From the NCBI GenBank assembly GCA_034439755.1, contig JAWXAZ010000121.1, positions 29,593-93,592 of the forward strand: DNA of 64,000 nt. Reading direction: 5' to 3'. Below the pieces are notes generated by a model. It was not told where the DNA came from. It made no database searches and was given only the letters and a program-made list of their open reading frames with translations. Below, piece after piece: positions 1 through 9,494 of this stretch (the stretch's first letter is position 1; each line of letters starts with the position of its first letter). A program made the translations under genes and the position numbers. Source of the stretch: B1 sp034439755 (GTDB lineage Bacteria > Bacteroidota > Bacteroidia > UKL13-3).

Positions 1-1
1 C

Positions 2-2131
2 TTATTTAACTGCGCTACCCGGTTCAATATCTCGCTCTGGCGCCACATTGAATAGTTTGCCAAAATCATTACCTGCCATCAAAAGCATACCCTGACTTTC
101 AATGCCACGAATTTTTCTAGGTGCTAAATTGGCTACCACGGTTACCAATTTTCCCAATAAATCTTCGGGTTTATAATATTCGGCAATGCCGCTTAAAATA
201 GTGCGTTGCTCAAATCCTAAATCAACCGTTAGGTTCAACAATTTATCTGCCTTGGGTACTTTAACCGCCGCAATTACCTTGCCTACGCGCAAGTCTAATT
301 TCTCAAAATCTTCGTAGTTTATATTAGGCTTTAACTCATTTAACGCAGGTGCTAAAGGCTGCTCCAAATTTGCCTTTTTTATTTCTTCCAAACGCGTAAG
401 TTGCTTGTTAATCTCCTCGTCTTCTACTTGCTTATACAATATGGCCGCCTTGCCCAATTGATGGCCTGAACCAATTATTTCTTCATCGAACAATTGATTC
501 CAGCTTAAGTTGGATAGGTTTAACATCAATGAAAGATTCTGGGAGGTATGTGGCAAAAATGGCAAGGCCGCAATACTCAATTTAGCACAAATTTGAAGGG
601 CATCAACCAAAATATGTTTCACACTTTCTTCATCGGTTTTTATGAGCTTCCATGGCTCTGTGTCGGCCAAAAACTTATTACCTGCTCTAGCTATATTTAT
701 AAATTCGGCTTGCGCATCGCGCAGTTTTATGGCTTCTAAATTTTCATTTAGGTTGGCAATGCTTTTCTTTACTTGATCAAAGCAAAGTGTGCGCGCCGCA
801 ATTAACCTATCATCGCTTAAACCGCCTGAAACGCTTGGGATCAAACCGCCATAATATTTATCACATAACACCAAAACACGGTTTACAAAATTGCCAAAGA
901 TGCTTACCAGTTCGCTGTTAACGCGTGTTTGGTAGTCTTTCCATGTAAATTCACTGTCCTTAGTTTCTGGTGCAATGCTGGTTAAAACATAACGCAACTC
1001 GTCTTGTCTGTTGGGAAAATCTATCAAATACTCGTGCAACCAAACCGCCCAATTTCTAGAAGTAGAAATCTTATCTCCTTCTAAATTGAGAAACTCATTT
1101 GCTGGCACATTGGTAGGTAAAATAAAATTGCCGTGGGTCATCAACATCATAGGGAAAATGATGGCGTGAAAAACAATGTTATCCTTGCCAATAAAATGAA
1201 CCAAAGAGGTTTCTTCATCTTGCCACCAATCTTCCCAAGTTAGGCCTTTGGCTTCGTTGTTCGCCGTAGCTTTGCGAAGGTGATTTGGCTGTTGGCCATT
1301 GGCCAATAAGGCTTCCTTGGTTGCGCTGATATAACCTATTGGCGCATCGAACCAAACATATAAAACTTTTCCTTCTGCGCCTTCTATGGGAACGGGTACA
1401 CCCCAGTCCAAATCCCTTGTCATGGCCCTGCTTTGAAGGCCTTCTGTTAACCAACTATTGCATTGGCCTTTTATGTTCGACTTCCAATCGTCGAAGCGTT
1501 TTATATAATTTTGAAAGGCCTCTGTTTGCTGAATTTCTCCCATGGGTAAAAACCAGTTTTTGGTTTCACGCATTACGGGCACAGCACCACTTAAGGCCGA
1601 TTTGGGGTTTATTAAATCGGTTGGACTTAAAGCTGTTCCGCATTTTTCGCACTGGTCGCCGTAAGCACCAGGGTTTCCACAACGCGGACAAGTTCCAGTG
1701 ATGTACCTATCGGCCAAAAACTGTTTGGCTTCCACATCGTAATATTGCTGGGTAATTTCTTCTTTAAAAACACCCTTATCATATAGGTTTCTGAAGAAAT
1801 CTTGAGCCGTGGTTTTATGGGTTTGTGAGCTGGTTCTGCCGTAATATGAAAAGTCGATGCCAAAATCTTTGAAGGCATTTTTCATGATGCCATCATATTT
1901 ATCTACCACCTGTTGCGGCGTAATGCCTTCTTTTTTAGCCTTAATGGTAATAGGCACGCCATGCTCATCGCTGCCACAAATAAACATCACCTCTTTACCA
2001 ATGGCGCGTAAATATCTTACATAAACATCGGCTGGTAAATAACAACCTGCAAGGTGACCAATATGCACCGGACCATTGGCATAAGGCAAGGCCGCAGTAA
2101 CTAAATATCTTTTGAAATCTTTGCTTATCAT
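2..2131 (-). CDS. metG: Methionyl-tRNA synthetase
   Basis: Charges tRNA(Met) with methionine in the cytoplasm. The 709-residue protein shows the class I HIGH motif (residues 23-26, after PYANGPV), a zinc knuckle with CPRCG and CEKCG near residues 148-165, and a KMSKS-type loop written KISTS near residue 354. A C-terminal EMAP-like tRNA-binding domain starts near residue 607 (LRVGKVIAAVKVPKADKLL), as in dimeric bacterial MetG. I placed the start at the ATG giving MISKDFKRY because it lies just before the conserved LVTAALPYANG segment. A longer frame from an upstream TTG would add a hydrophobic leader that makes no sense for this enzyme. The stop codon is at positions 2-4, so the gene is complete. 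Confidence 0.97.
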   Translation of the reverse strand: MISKDFKRYLVTAALPYANGPVHIGHLAGCYLPADVYVRYLRAIGKEVMFICGSDEHGVPITIKAKKEGITPQQVVDKYDGIMKNAFKDFGIDFSYYGRTSSQTHKTTAQDFFRNLYDKGVFKEEITQQYYDVEAKQFLADRYITGTCPRCGNPGAYGDQCEKCGTALSPTDLINPKSALSGAVPVMRETKNWFLPMGEIQQTEAFQNYIKRFDDWKSNIKGQCNSWLTEGLQSRAMTRDLDWGVPVPIEGAEGKVLYVWFDAPIGYISATKEALLANGQQPNHLRKATANNEAKGLTWEDWWQDEETSLVHFIGKDNIVFHAIIFPMMLMTHGNFILPTNVPANEFLNLEGDKISTSRNWAVWLHEYLIDFPNRQDELRYVLTSIAPETKDSEFTWKDYQTRVNSELVSIFGNFVNRVLVLCDKYYGGLIPSVSGGLSDDRLIAARTLCFDQVKKSIANLNENLEAIKLRDAQAEFINIARAGNKFLADTEPWKLIKTDEESVKHILVDALQICAKLSIAALPFLPHTSQNLSLMLNLSNLSWNQLFDEEIIGSGHQLGKAAILYKQVEDEEINKQLTRLEEIKKANLEQPLAPALNELKPNINYEDFEKLDLRVGKVIAAVKVPKADKLLNLTVDLGFEQRTILSGIAEYYKPEDLLGKLVTVVANLAPRKIRGIESQGMLLMAGNDFGKLFNVAPERDIEPGSAVK

Positions 2132-2254
2132 AAAGGATACAAATGTAATAGATAGCGGCAGAAGAATAGCAATGGAACATACAATTTTGAAATAGCAGAA
2201 TAGTGCTAAAAAGAAATAACCAAAGACAGCCAAAGAAGTACCAATATTATCTAG

Positions 2255-2376
2255 CTAATAGCATTACTTAAATTAGCCCAAAGGGCAATTTGAGTTTATT
2301 ATGGAAAATGCCAAATGACAAGATGTTTAGCCAAAATACTTTTGGACTATTACATATTGCGTATCGGTATAATTAT
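2255..2376. repeat. Dispersed short repeat, copy C
   Basis: About 120 bases that match 27817-27945 in order. Both copies share an AAATTxxxCCAAAxGGCAATTTGA-like hairpin at the left and TTTTGGACTATTA-type and GCGTATCGGTATAA-type blocks at the right. The left hairpin here is GCCCAAAGGGC flanked by AAATT and AATTT. No gene lies between metG and the SPFH gene; this element fills most of the gap. It is probably a non-autonomous, worn mobile or REP-like element. Confidence 0.6.
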
Positions 2377-2436
2377 TAAAAAGCAGCTTGTGGCAATAAG
2401 CAAAGCAAAAAAAATTGTGTAAAATTTTCTTTTTTA

Positions 2437-2469
2437 CTTGTTTATGTGAAAAAAATAAAAATATCTTTG
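2437..2469 (+). promoter_or_regulatory. Promoter for the SPFH cluster
   Basis: The -7 box TATCTTTG (2462-2469) matches the Bacteroidetes TAnnTTTG consensus. A CTTG at 2437-2440 lies 21 bases upstream in the -33 position. The ATG at 2494 follows about 20 bases after the likely transcript start. Confidence 0.5.
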
Positions 2470-2493
2470 TGATATCATTTTAATATCAAAAAC

Positions 2494-3345
2494 ATGAAAC
2501 AAGAAAACACCATTAAACCAAGCGGAGGGTTTTTAGCCTTAGCCATGCTTTTTATCATGCTAATAGGAGCAGCCGCGTTTATTCCGTTTTTTTTACCCGC
2601 CACCTTTGTGTTGGGTTTTTTAGCCTTTATGATGTCGCCAGGGTTCTTTATCAACAACCCAAATGAATCTACCTTACTGGTGCTTTTTGGAGAATACAAA
2701 GGTTCTGCCAAGGAAGATGGTTTTTTCTGGGTGAACCCATTTTTCACGAAGACAAAAATCTCCTTGCGTGCCAAAAATTTAGATAGTCAGCCCATCAAGG
2801 TTAACGACAAACTGGGCAATCCAATTATGATTGGAATTGTTTTGGTTTGGCGTGTGGCCGATACTTTTAAGGCCGCGTTTGAGGTAAACAACTATGAGAG
2901 TTTTGTAAAAATACAAAGTGAGGCTGCCATTCGCAAATTAGCAGGCACTTATCCCTACGATACTTTTGACGATGAACAAGCGGAAATTTCATTGCGTTCT
3001 GGTAACAACGAAGTGCACGAAGAACTGATGAAGGAATTAACAGAGCGTTTGTCTATTGCAGGAATAGAGGTAATGGAAGCACGCATTAGCAACTTGGCTT
3101 ATGCGCAAGAAATTGCGGGCGCCATGCTTCAAAGACAACAAGCCACAGCCATTGTAGCTGCAAGAACTAAGATTGTTGAAGGTGCTGTTGGCATGGTTGA
3201 ACTTGCTTTGAATGCCTTGTCTAAAAAACAAATTATTGAGCTAGACGACGATAAAAAAGCCGCTATGGTCACCAACCTTATGGTAGTGCTTTGTAGCGAC
3301 AAAGCAGCCAATCCAGTTATCAATACCGGAACCTTAAATAACTAA
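2494..3345 (+). CDS. SPFH/Band 7 domain protein
   Basis: A membrane scaffold of the stomatin/prohibitin/flotillin superfamily. The first 60 residues form two hydrophobic segments, then the SPFH domain runs from about residue 65 (ESTLLVLFGEYKGSAKEDG, then LDSQPIKVNDKLGNP) through the helical part ending near residue 240 (MLQRQQATAIVAARTKIVEGA). That motif order is typical of the bacterial SPFH family. Such proteins organise membrane microdomains; the partner here is unknown. It heads a tight cluster: the PH-like membrane protein begins two bases after its stop and a ribbon-helix-helix gene follows. A promoter box lies just upstream. Confidence 0.9.
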   Translation: MKQENTIKPSGGFLALAMLFIMLIGAAAFIPFFLPATFVLGFLAFMMSPGFFINNPNESTLLVLFGEYKGSAKEDGFFWVNPFFTKTKISLRAKNLDSQPIKVNDKLGNPIMIGIVLVWRVADTFKAAFEVNNYESFVKIQSEAAIRKLAGTYPYDTFDDEQAEISLRSGNNEVHEELMKELTERLSIAGIEVMEARISNLAYAQEIAGAMLQRQQATAIVAARTKIVEGAVGMVELALNALSKKQIIELDDDKKAAMVTNLMVVLCSDKAANPVINTGTLNN

Positions 3346-3347
3346 AC

Positions 3348-3848
3348 ATGGAAAGCTATTACGAACAACAAAAATTCAATAAATGGTATATTTGGGTGGT
3401 ATTATCCATTCCTTTCATCATTTTCTTATTTGGCGCTATAACAGGAAAAATGCAGGGCGAGGAACAACACTCCATGCTTATTGCCAATGTAATTGTTGCT
3501 TTTGTTTTCGTATTATTCATTTTCACCAAACTCGAAACGAGAATAGACGAATTGGGCATCACCATTCGTTTCTTCCCGTTTCAAAGAGTATATTACTATG
3601 TTAAATGGGAAGATGTAGAAAGTTGCAGCGTAAGAACCTACAAGCCACTTCGCGAGTATGGTGGTTGGGGCTTAAGGTATAGCTTTAAAAATGGCAAGGC
3701 CTATAACGTTGCCGGAACAAAAGGCCTCCAATTGGTGCTAAAAAGTGGCAACAAATTTTTAATTGGCACGCAAAACAACAAAGAATTAAGTAGCTTTTTG
3801 GATCAGCTTAAAACAAAACACGGCATTACGGCTATTGAAGTTGGGTAA
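3348..3848 (+). CDS. Small membrane protein with PH-like domain
   Basis: A 166-residue protein of unknown function. Two transmembrane segments are visible (about residues 14-32 and 45-60), followed by a soluble beta-rich domain with WEDVESCSVR, YGGWGLRYSF and GLQLVLKSGNKFLIGTQN. That pattern resembles bacterial PH-like domains found behind paired membrane helices. It starts two bases after the SPFH stop and ends two bases before the next small gene, so the three are very likely one operon. The function is inferred only from this linkage, perhaps as a partner of the SPFH scaffold. Confidence 0.75.
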   Translation: MESYYEQQKFNKWYIWVVLSIPFIIFLFGAITGKMQGEEQHSMLIANVIVAFVFVLFIFTKLETRIDELGITIRFFPFQRVYYYVKWEDVESCSVRTYKPLREYGGWGLRYSFKNGKAYNVAGTKGLQLVLKSGNKFLIGTQNNKELSSFLDQLKTKHGITAIEVG

Positions 3849-3850
3849 TT

Positions 3851-4018
3851 ATGGTAGATAAGGAAAAAAAACCTTTTGCTTTGCGGCTAAACAAGGAAAC
3901 CATGGAGGCCATTGAAAAATGGGCGTCCGACGAGTTTAGAAGCACCAATGGGCAATTAGAATGGATGCTCACCAAAGCGCTAAAAGACGCTGGGAGGCTA
4001 AAGCAAAAAAAGAATTAA
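3851..4018 (+). CDS. Arc-like ribbon-helix-helix protein
   Basis: A 55-residue protein. The sequence KKPFALRLNKETMEAIEKWA followed by DEFRSTNGQLEWMLTKALKD has the beta-strand, helix, turn, helix layout of Arc/MetJ-type DNA-binding proteins. The PFALRLN strand and the NGQLE turn are the recognisable parts. It starts two bases after the stop of the PH-like gene and ends two bases before the convergent flavoprotein gene. It may autoregulate the SPFH operon. No toxin gene is next to it, so a toxin-antitoxin role is not supported. Confidence 0.75.
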   Translation: MVDKEKKPFALRLNKETMEAIEKWASDEFRSTNGQLEWMLTKALKDAGRLKQKKN

Positions 4019-4020
4019 AA

Positions 4021-5253
4021 CTACAATTCGGCCGCTGCTGCTTTGCCAGCAATAAAGCCTGTTGTCCAAGCTGCTTGAAAATTAAAACCGCCTGTAATGC
4101 CATCAATATCCAATACTTCTCCTGCAAAATACAAGCCTTTTATCCGCTTACTCTCCATACCTTTAAAATCTACATCGTCTAGGTTCAGACCGCCACAAGT
4201 AACAAACTCTTCTTTAAAGGTTGTTTTGCCTTTTACCTGGTAGGTATCATATAATAAACATTGAATAATTAAGTTTACCGATTCCTTGCTCACCTCTCCC
4301 CACGTAGCATTTTCTGCAATTCCTGCCTTGTCTAACAAATAAGCATTTAACCGCTTAGGCAAGGTAAATGGAAAAAGATTAGCCATTTGCTTGGCCGGAT
4401 TAGCTGCCTTTAAATTAAATAATTCTTGGCGCACAGAATCTTCCTTTTTATTGTCGAGCCAAGAAACTTGCACGTCAAATTCGTAATTTTTTTCAGACAA
4501 AATTCTTGCACCCACAGAAGAAGTACGCAATACAACTGGGCCGCTTAAGCCCCAATGGGTAATCAATAATGGACCATTGCATTCTAATTTCGTGTTCAAA
4601 ATTCTAACCCTTGCACTTGGCACCGAAATGCCTTGCAATTCAATCAATGGATCGTTTGGAATATTAAAGGTAAACAAACTAGGTACCGGCGCTTCAATTC
4701 TATGTCCAAGATCCTTTAGCCAATTCAAGCCATCCTCTTTTGGACTGCCGCCCGAGGCCACAATAACTTTATGACAAAAAACTTTCTCCCCACTGTCCAA
4801 CAACAAATCAAATCCACCATGAAAATTCGGTGTAATTTTTTTAATGCCCTTTTCAAGCTCAATTTTTACCTTGCACTTCTTTATTTCCTTTTCTAAACAA
4901 TCGATTATGGTTTGCGAATCATCCGAAACGGGAAACATTCTACCATCCTTTTCGGTCTTTAACTTAACTTTTCTGGTCTCAAACCATTCAATAGTATCTT
5001 TCGGGCTGAACCGAGCGAATGCGCTTTTTAACTGTTTTTCTCCCCTTGGGTAACTAAGCGATAATTGTTTAAGGTCAAAACAAGCATGCGTAACATTGCA
5101 TCTGCCACCACCAGAAACTTTTACCTTTTGTAAAACCTTACTAGATTTTTCGTAGAGGACAACCTCTGCGTTTTTATTCGTTTGAGCACATTGAATAGCA
5201 GAAAAATATCCTGCAGCGCCCCCTCCAATAATCACTACTTTATGTAACACCAC
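4021..5253 (-). CDS. BaiN/HI0933-family FAD oxidoreductase
   Basis: A flavoprotein of the HI0933/YhiN/BaiN family (usual length near 400; here 410). The N-terminal dinucleotide fold is VVIIGGGAAGYFSAIQ, followed by VSGGGRCNVTHAC (the family's GRCNxTN-like signature), VIVASGGSPKEDG in the middle and the closing FAD-site segment GLYFAGEVLDIDGITGGFNFQAAW. The natural substrate of most members is not known, so I give no specific reaction. The gene converges on the SPFH operon with only two bases between stops. Confidence 0.9.
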   Translation of the reverse strand: MVLHKVVIIGGGAAGYFSAIQCAQTNKNAEVVLYEKSSKVLQKVKVSGGGRCNVTHACFDLKQLSLSYPRGEKQLKSAFARFSPKDTIEWFETRKVKLKTEKDGRMFPVSDDSQTIIDCLEKEIKKCKVKIELEKGIKKITPNFHGGFDLLLDSGEKVFCHKVIVASGGSPKEDGLNWLKDLGHRIEAPVPSLFTFNIPNDPLIELQGISVPSARVRILNTKLECNGPLLITHWGLSGPVVLRTSSVGARILSEKNYEFDVQVSWLDNKKEDSVRQELFNLKAANPAKQMANLFPFTLPKRLNAYLLDKAGIAENATWGEVSKESVNLIIQCLLYDTYQVKGKTTFKEEFVTCGGLNLDDVDFKGMESKRIKGLYFAGEVLDIDGITGGFNFQAAWTTGFIAGKAAAAEL

Positions 5254-5385
5254 GCTATTCTCCTAATTTTAACCTCAGCAAAAATAAGTAGATATAGCCA
5301 TATTTCCTGATAATTATGCGAAAGAGGCGCAAATTGGCCGCTTTTAAAAACTAAAAAAACTCTTAAACTTCTCTTAAGATAGTTG

Positions 5386-5416
5386 TTTGTTGGTTTGCTA
5401 AAATCATTTATGTTTG
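5386..5416 (+). promoter_or_regulatory. Consensus Bacteroidetes promoter
   Basis: TTTG at 5386-5389, exactly 19 bases, then TATGTTTG at 5409-5416. This is a full -33/-7 match for the DUF2723 gene, whose ATG is at 5455. Confidence 0.75.
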
Positions 5417-5454
5417 CCATTTAGCGTTAAACCCTCAAAAATCACATACAGAGA

Positions 5455-8400
5455 ATGAGTAAATACAATCAAATTAACAGTGTGCTGGGATGGCTTTTAT
5501 TTGCCATTTCGCTGGTTACCTACACACTTACCCTTGAACCAACAGTTAGTTTTTGGGATTGCGGCGAGTTTATTTCCGCTTCTTATCGCCTTCAAATTTG
5601 TCACCCGCCTGGGGCGCCACTCTTTCTTATGATCGGAAGAGTCTTTAGTTTAATGGCATCAGACCCAAGCAAAGTGGCATTTTGGGTAAACATGGTTTCT
5701 GCCTTAACAAGTGCATTAACCGTTATGTTTATGTTTTGGACTATTACCCATTTGGCTAAAAAAATATTGGCAAAAGTTGGTCAGGAGTTGGAAGTATGGC
5801 AAACCATTGCCATTATGGGAGCAGGTGCCGTTGGTGCTTTAACCTTAACCTTTTCTGATACCTTTTGGTTTTCGGCTGTGGAAGCAGAGGTGTATGCCTC
5901 TTCTAGTTTCTTTACAACCTTAACATTTTGGTGCATTCTTAAATGGGAAAACATTGCCAATGAAAAGCATTCTAACCGTTGGTTAGTCTTAATTGCCTAC
6001 CTAATTGGCTTGGCAATTGGCGTCCATTTATTGAATTTGTTGGTTATACCTGCTATTGTTTATGTGTACTACTTTAAGAAATATACGCCAACCCGCAATG
6101 GCTTTTTAGGCGCATCTGCCATTGCAATTCTAACCATTGGCGTAGTTCAATTTGGCATCATACCTGGCTTACCAGGCATTGCTACTAAACTAGATTACTT
6201 TGCAGTTAATACCCTTGGATTAAACTTTAACTCGGGCGCTTTAATCATGATTTTCTTGTTAATCACGGTTCTTGCTTCTTTCATTCATTATACGCATTCA
6301 GAAAGCAAAACAAGCCTGTATGTTGCCATTGGCTCCTACGCCATGCTTGCAATGAGCACCTTTTTTGTAAACAGTAGCTTAAGCGGCGTTATTTCTTGGG
6401 CTATCATTACCGGTATTCTTTACTTTTTTATCTTCTACCGCAAAGCGGCAATGGATGTGGTAAACTTAGTGGTATTGTGTTTCTCTTTTGTGGTAATTGG
6501 CTACTCTTCTTATTCCATGATTATCATTCGCTCGTTGGCCAACCCGCCAATTGACATGAACGACCCAGAACAACCTTTTTCTTTGCTTAGCTATTTAAAC
6601 CGCGAACAATATGGCGAAAACCCTCTTGTTTATGGTCAATATTTCTACGCAAAAGTAATCGACTATAAAAAAGGTGCCTATCAATATGCAAAAGGCGATA
6701 ATGGAAAATATGTAGAAGTTGGACAAAAAATTGAACGCATTTACGATCCAAAAGATTGCACCATTTTCCCTCGGATGTGGGCAGATAGAGCAGATTATGT
6801 GAACGCCTACAGAACTTGGGAGAAAATTCCTGAAGGCAAACGCGCTAACATGGGCAAGAACATCGACTTCTTGTTGAGCTATCAGCTAGGCTTTATGTAT
6901 TGGCGATATTTCTTCTGGAACTTTATTGGAAGGCAAAATGATTTGCAGGGTTATGGCGATGTTACCAATGGCAACTGGATAAGTGGAATAGGTTTTATAG
7001 ACGATTGGCGCCTTGGCCCTCAAAGCACCATGCCCGATGCCATGAAAAGTAACAAGGCAAAAAACACCTACTTCTTCTTGCCTTTAATTCTTGGAATAAT
7101 TGGTTTGATATACCATTTCAAGAAAGCCAAAGAAGATGCTACTGTTGTAATGACCTTGTTCTTATTTACCGGATTTTTCATTATCCTTTATTTGAACTTC
7201 CCGGCGCATCAGCCACGTGAGCGCGACTATGCCTATGTGGGTTCATACCAAACCTTTATCATTTGGATTGGATTGGGCGTTTTGGCAATTGTAGATTGGC
7301 TGTCTAAGAAAATAAATAAAACCACTGCAGCGGCCGGCGCAACCATCATTTCACTGGCAGCAGTGCCTATTCTTATGGGCTTTCAAAACTGGGACGATCA
7401 CGACAGAAGCAACCGTTTTACCGCGTTACATTTTGCAGAAAACTACTTAAATTCTTGCGAAAAAGATGCCATCCTTTTCACAAATGGCGATAATGATACC
7501 TATCCATTGTGGTATGCGCAAAACGTAGAAAACATTAGAAGTGATGTGCGCGTAATTAACATGAGTTTGCTAAATACAGATTGGTATGCAGACGGTTTAA
7601 AGCGCCAAGCATACGATAGTAAACCAGTAGATTTCTCTATGCGTTCAGATCAATACAAGCAAGGAAAAAGAGACTATGTAGTTTATTATGAAAACCCTGA
7701 GTTAGAAAGAAGGTATGGCATTAATAAAAACGATTACTATCCATTAAAAAATGTAATTGCCTTTATTAACGACGACAAAGACCCAATGGGGAATGTGCAA
7801 ACACAAGGTGGAGAGGCTTTACGCTATTATCCTACCAAGCGTTTTAGCATTATTGTAGACCGCGAAGCTTGTTTAAAAAATGGGGTAGTAAAAGCAAAAG
7901 ATGCTCCTTATATGCTCGATTCAATTAAGTGGGAAATTGGTAACAACAACCTCATGAAAGCAGATTTGATCCTGTTAGACATCATTTCTTCTAATATCAA
8001 TACGCGCCCTATTTATTGGGCAATAACTACCGGCTCAGATGTGTACATGAACCTACAAGCTTACTTCCAATTAGAAGGACTTACCTATAGATTGGTTCCT
8101 ATTTCAAACAATATACAAAGAGATGGAACCACCGGAAGAATAAATACCGACATCCTTTGGACCAACCTAATGGAGAAATTCAAATGGGGAAATATGGGCG
8201 AAGAAAAAGTTTATTTAGACGAAACTATTTTAAGGCAAACAAAGAACTTTAGAAACATCTTCTATCGCCTAGCCGAGACATTGGTGTTGGAAGGCAAAAA
8301 AGATTCGGCCATTAAAGCCATCGACTACTGTTTACAAGTGATTCCAAACAACAAAGTTCAATACGATGTGTTTGTGGTTAGGTTAATTGAAGGCTATTAC

Positions 8401-8634
8401 CAAGCTGGTGCACCAGAAAAAGCAAACAACCTTGCTAAAGAACTCATGAAAATACACGACGATAAAGCGCGTTATTTTATGAGCTTTAAGAGCAAGCGCA
8501 ATGCTGTTAAAACAGACATCGAAGACAATATCCAAATCATGAACTATATACAACAAGTGGTAAAGGGATACGGTCAAGATGCCTTGTCGAGTGAGTTTGA
8601 AAAACAAGTTACTGCCGCACAAACTGGCATGTAA
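5455..8634 (+). CDS. DUF2723/TMEM260-like multi-pass membrane protein
   Basis: A 1059-residue protein. About a dozen or more membrane spans occupy residues 1-650, and a soluble C-terminal region with TPR-like helices ends it (ETLVLEGKKDSAIKAIDYCL). The N-terminal block LEPTVSFWDCGEFISASYRL followed by HPPGAPLF is the signature of the DUF2723 family. Its acidic residues after the first helix resemble GT-C glycosyltransferases. The eukaryotic relative TMEM260 is a protein O-mannosyltransferase; a similar role in envelope or protein glycosylation is an inference here. A full consensus promoter lies 38 bases upstream and a strong terminator follows, so it appears to be a single-gene unit. Confidence 0.9.
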   Translation: MSKYNQINSVLGWLLFAISLVTYTLTLEPTVSFWDCGEFISASYRLQICHPPGAPLFLMIGRVFSLMASDPSKVAFWVNMVSALTSALTVMFMFWTITHLAKKILAKVGQELEVWQTIAIMGAGAVGALTLTFSDTFWFSAVEAEVYASSSFFTTLTFWCILKWENIANEKHSNRWLVLIAYLIGLAIGVHLLNLLVIPAIVYVYYFKKYTPTRNGFLGASAIAILTIGVVQFGIIPGLPGIATKLDYFAVNTLGLNFNSGALIMIFLLITVLASFIHYTHSESKTSLYVAIGSYAMLAMSTFFVNSSLSGVISWAIITGILYFFIFYRKAAMDVVNLVVLCFSFVVIGYSSYSMIIIRSLANPPIDMNDPEQPFSLLSYLNREQYGENPLVYGQYFYAKVIDYKKGAYQYAKGDNGKYVEVGQKIERIYDPKDCTIFPRMWADRADYVNAYRTWEKIPEGKRANMGKNIDFLLSYQLGFMYWRYFFWNFIGRQNDLQGYGDVTNGNWISGIGFIDDWRLGPQSTMPDAMKSNKAKNTYFFLPLILGIIGLIYHFKKAKEDATVVMTLFLFTGFFIILYLNFPAHQPRERDYAYVGSYQTFIIWIGLGVLAIVDWLSKKINKTTAAAGATIISLAAVPILMGFQNWDDHDRSNRFTALHFAENYLNSCEKDAILFTNGDNDTYPLWYAQNVENIRSDVRVINMSLLNTDWYADGLKRQAYDSKPVDFSMRSDQYKQGKRDYVVYYENPELERRYGINKNDYYPLKNVIAFINDDKDPMGNVQTQGGEALRYYPTKRFSIIVDREACLKNGVVKAKDAPYMLDSIKWEIGNNNLMKADLILLDIISSNINTRPIYWAITTGSDVYMNLQAYFQLEGLTYRLVPISNNIQRDGTTGRINTDILWTNLMEKFKWGNMGEEKVYLDETILRQTKNFRNIFYRLAETLVLEGKKDSAIKAIDYCLQVIPNNKVQYDVFVVRLIEGYYQAGAPEKANNLAKELMKIHDDKARYFMSFKSKRNAVKTDIEDNIQIMNYIQQVVKGYGQDALSSEFEKQVTAAQTGM

Positions 8635-8682
8635 TACCAAACGGCAATCGGTGTAATTTAATCTTCTATTATGCTATAAAGC

Positions 8683-8712
8683 AAAAAAGCTGCGCTAATG
8701 GGCAGCTTTTTT
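8683..8712 (+). terminator. Rho-independent terminator
   Basis: AAAAAAGCTGC (8683-8693), an 8-base loop, then GCAGCTTTTTT (8702-8712): an 11-bp perfect stem ending in a T run. It closes the DUF2723 transcript and excludes any start codon for rlmB before 8713. Confidence 0.85.
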
Positions 8713-8737
8713 GTTTTATTTGCACCACAATTACAAC

Positions 8738-9481
8738 ATGAGTCAATCTGCAATATATGGCGTGCACGCCATTAAAGAAGCCTTTACCGCGGGTAAGGAG
8801 CTAATAAAAGTAATGGTCCAAAAAGGCCTACAAAGTCAACAATTGGACGAAATTATGAGCCTTTGTCGCAAAAACGAGGTGCCCATTCAATACGTTCCAA
8901 GAGAAAAATTCTATTCTTTTAAAGATAAAAATCACCAAGGGGTGGTTGGCTACATTTCGCCCATCACCTATTTTAGCATAGAGCAAATTGTGCCGCAATT
9001 ATTCGAAGAAGGCAAAACACCTTTCATTGTGGTTTTAGACAAATTAACCGACGTTAGAAATTTAGGCGCAATTGCCAGAACCGCCCTATGTGCTGGCGCA
9101 CATGCCATAGTAATACCACAAACGGATAGCGCACAAGTAAGTGACGATGCCGTAAAAACCTCGGCAGGCGCCCTTCTCCAAATCCCAGTTTGCAGAGAAA
9201 AACACCTTAAAACAGTGGTAGAATTCCTCAACCAATGCGGATTTACCACCATGGCCTGCACCGAAAAAGCAAAAGAAAATATAGATCAGTTAGACCTAAG
9301 CGGCCCCTTGGCCATCATAATGGGAAATGAAGAAACAGGAATTAGTGCTGAAGTGCTGAAAAAATGCACCCACTTTGGCAAAATTCCCATGGATTTTGGC
9401 TTGGCATCCCTCAATGTTTCAGTTGCAGCCGGAATTGCCCTTTACGAAAGCATGATTCAAAGAAAATTATCAGGCAGTTAA
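8738..9481 (+). CDS. rlmB: 23S rRNA Gm2251-type 2'-O-methyltransferase (SpoU/TrmH family)
   Basis: A SpoU-class 2'-O-methyltransferase of 247 residues. It shows a substrate-binding N-domain (SAIYGVHAIKEA) followed by the knotted SAM domain with motif 1 LDKLTDVRNLGAIARTA, motif 2 IIMGNEETGIS and motif 3 SLNVSVAAGIALYE. The length and domain order fit RlmB, which methylates G2251 of 23S rRNA; related TrmH paralogs cannot be excluded. I chose the ATG at 8738 because an upstream TTG lies inside the terminator stem. Confidence 0.9.
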   Translation: MSQSAIYGVHAIKEAFTAGKELIKVMVQKGLQSQQLDEIMSLCRKNEVPIQYVPREKFYSFKDKNHQGVVGYISPITYFSIEQIVPQLFEEGKTPFIVVLDKLTDVRNLGAIARTALCAGAHAIVIPQTDSAQVSDDAVKTSAGALLQIPVCREKHLKTVVEFLNQCGFTTMACTEKAKENIDQLDLSGPLAIIMGNEETGISAEVLKKCTHFGKIPMDFGLASLNVSVAAGIALYESMIQRKLSGS

Positions 9482-9494
9482 ACCGCTCCCAATA

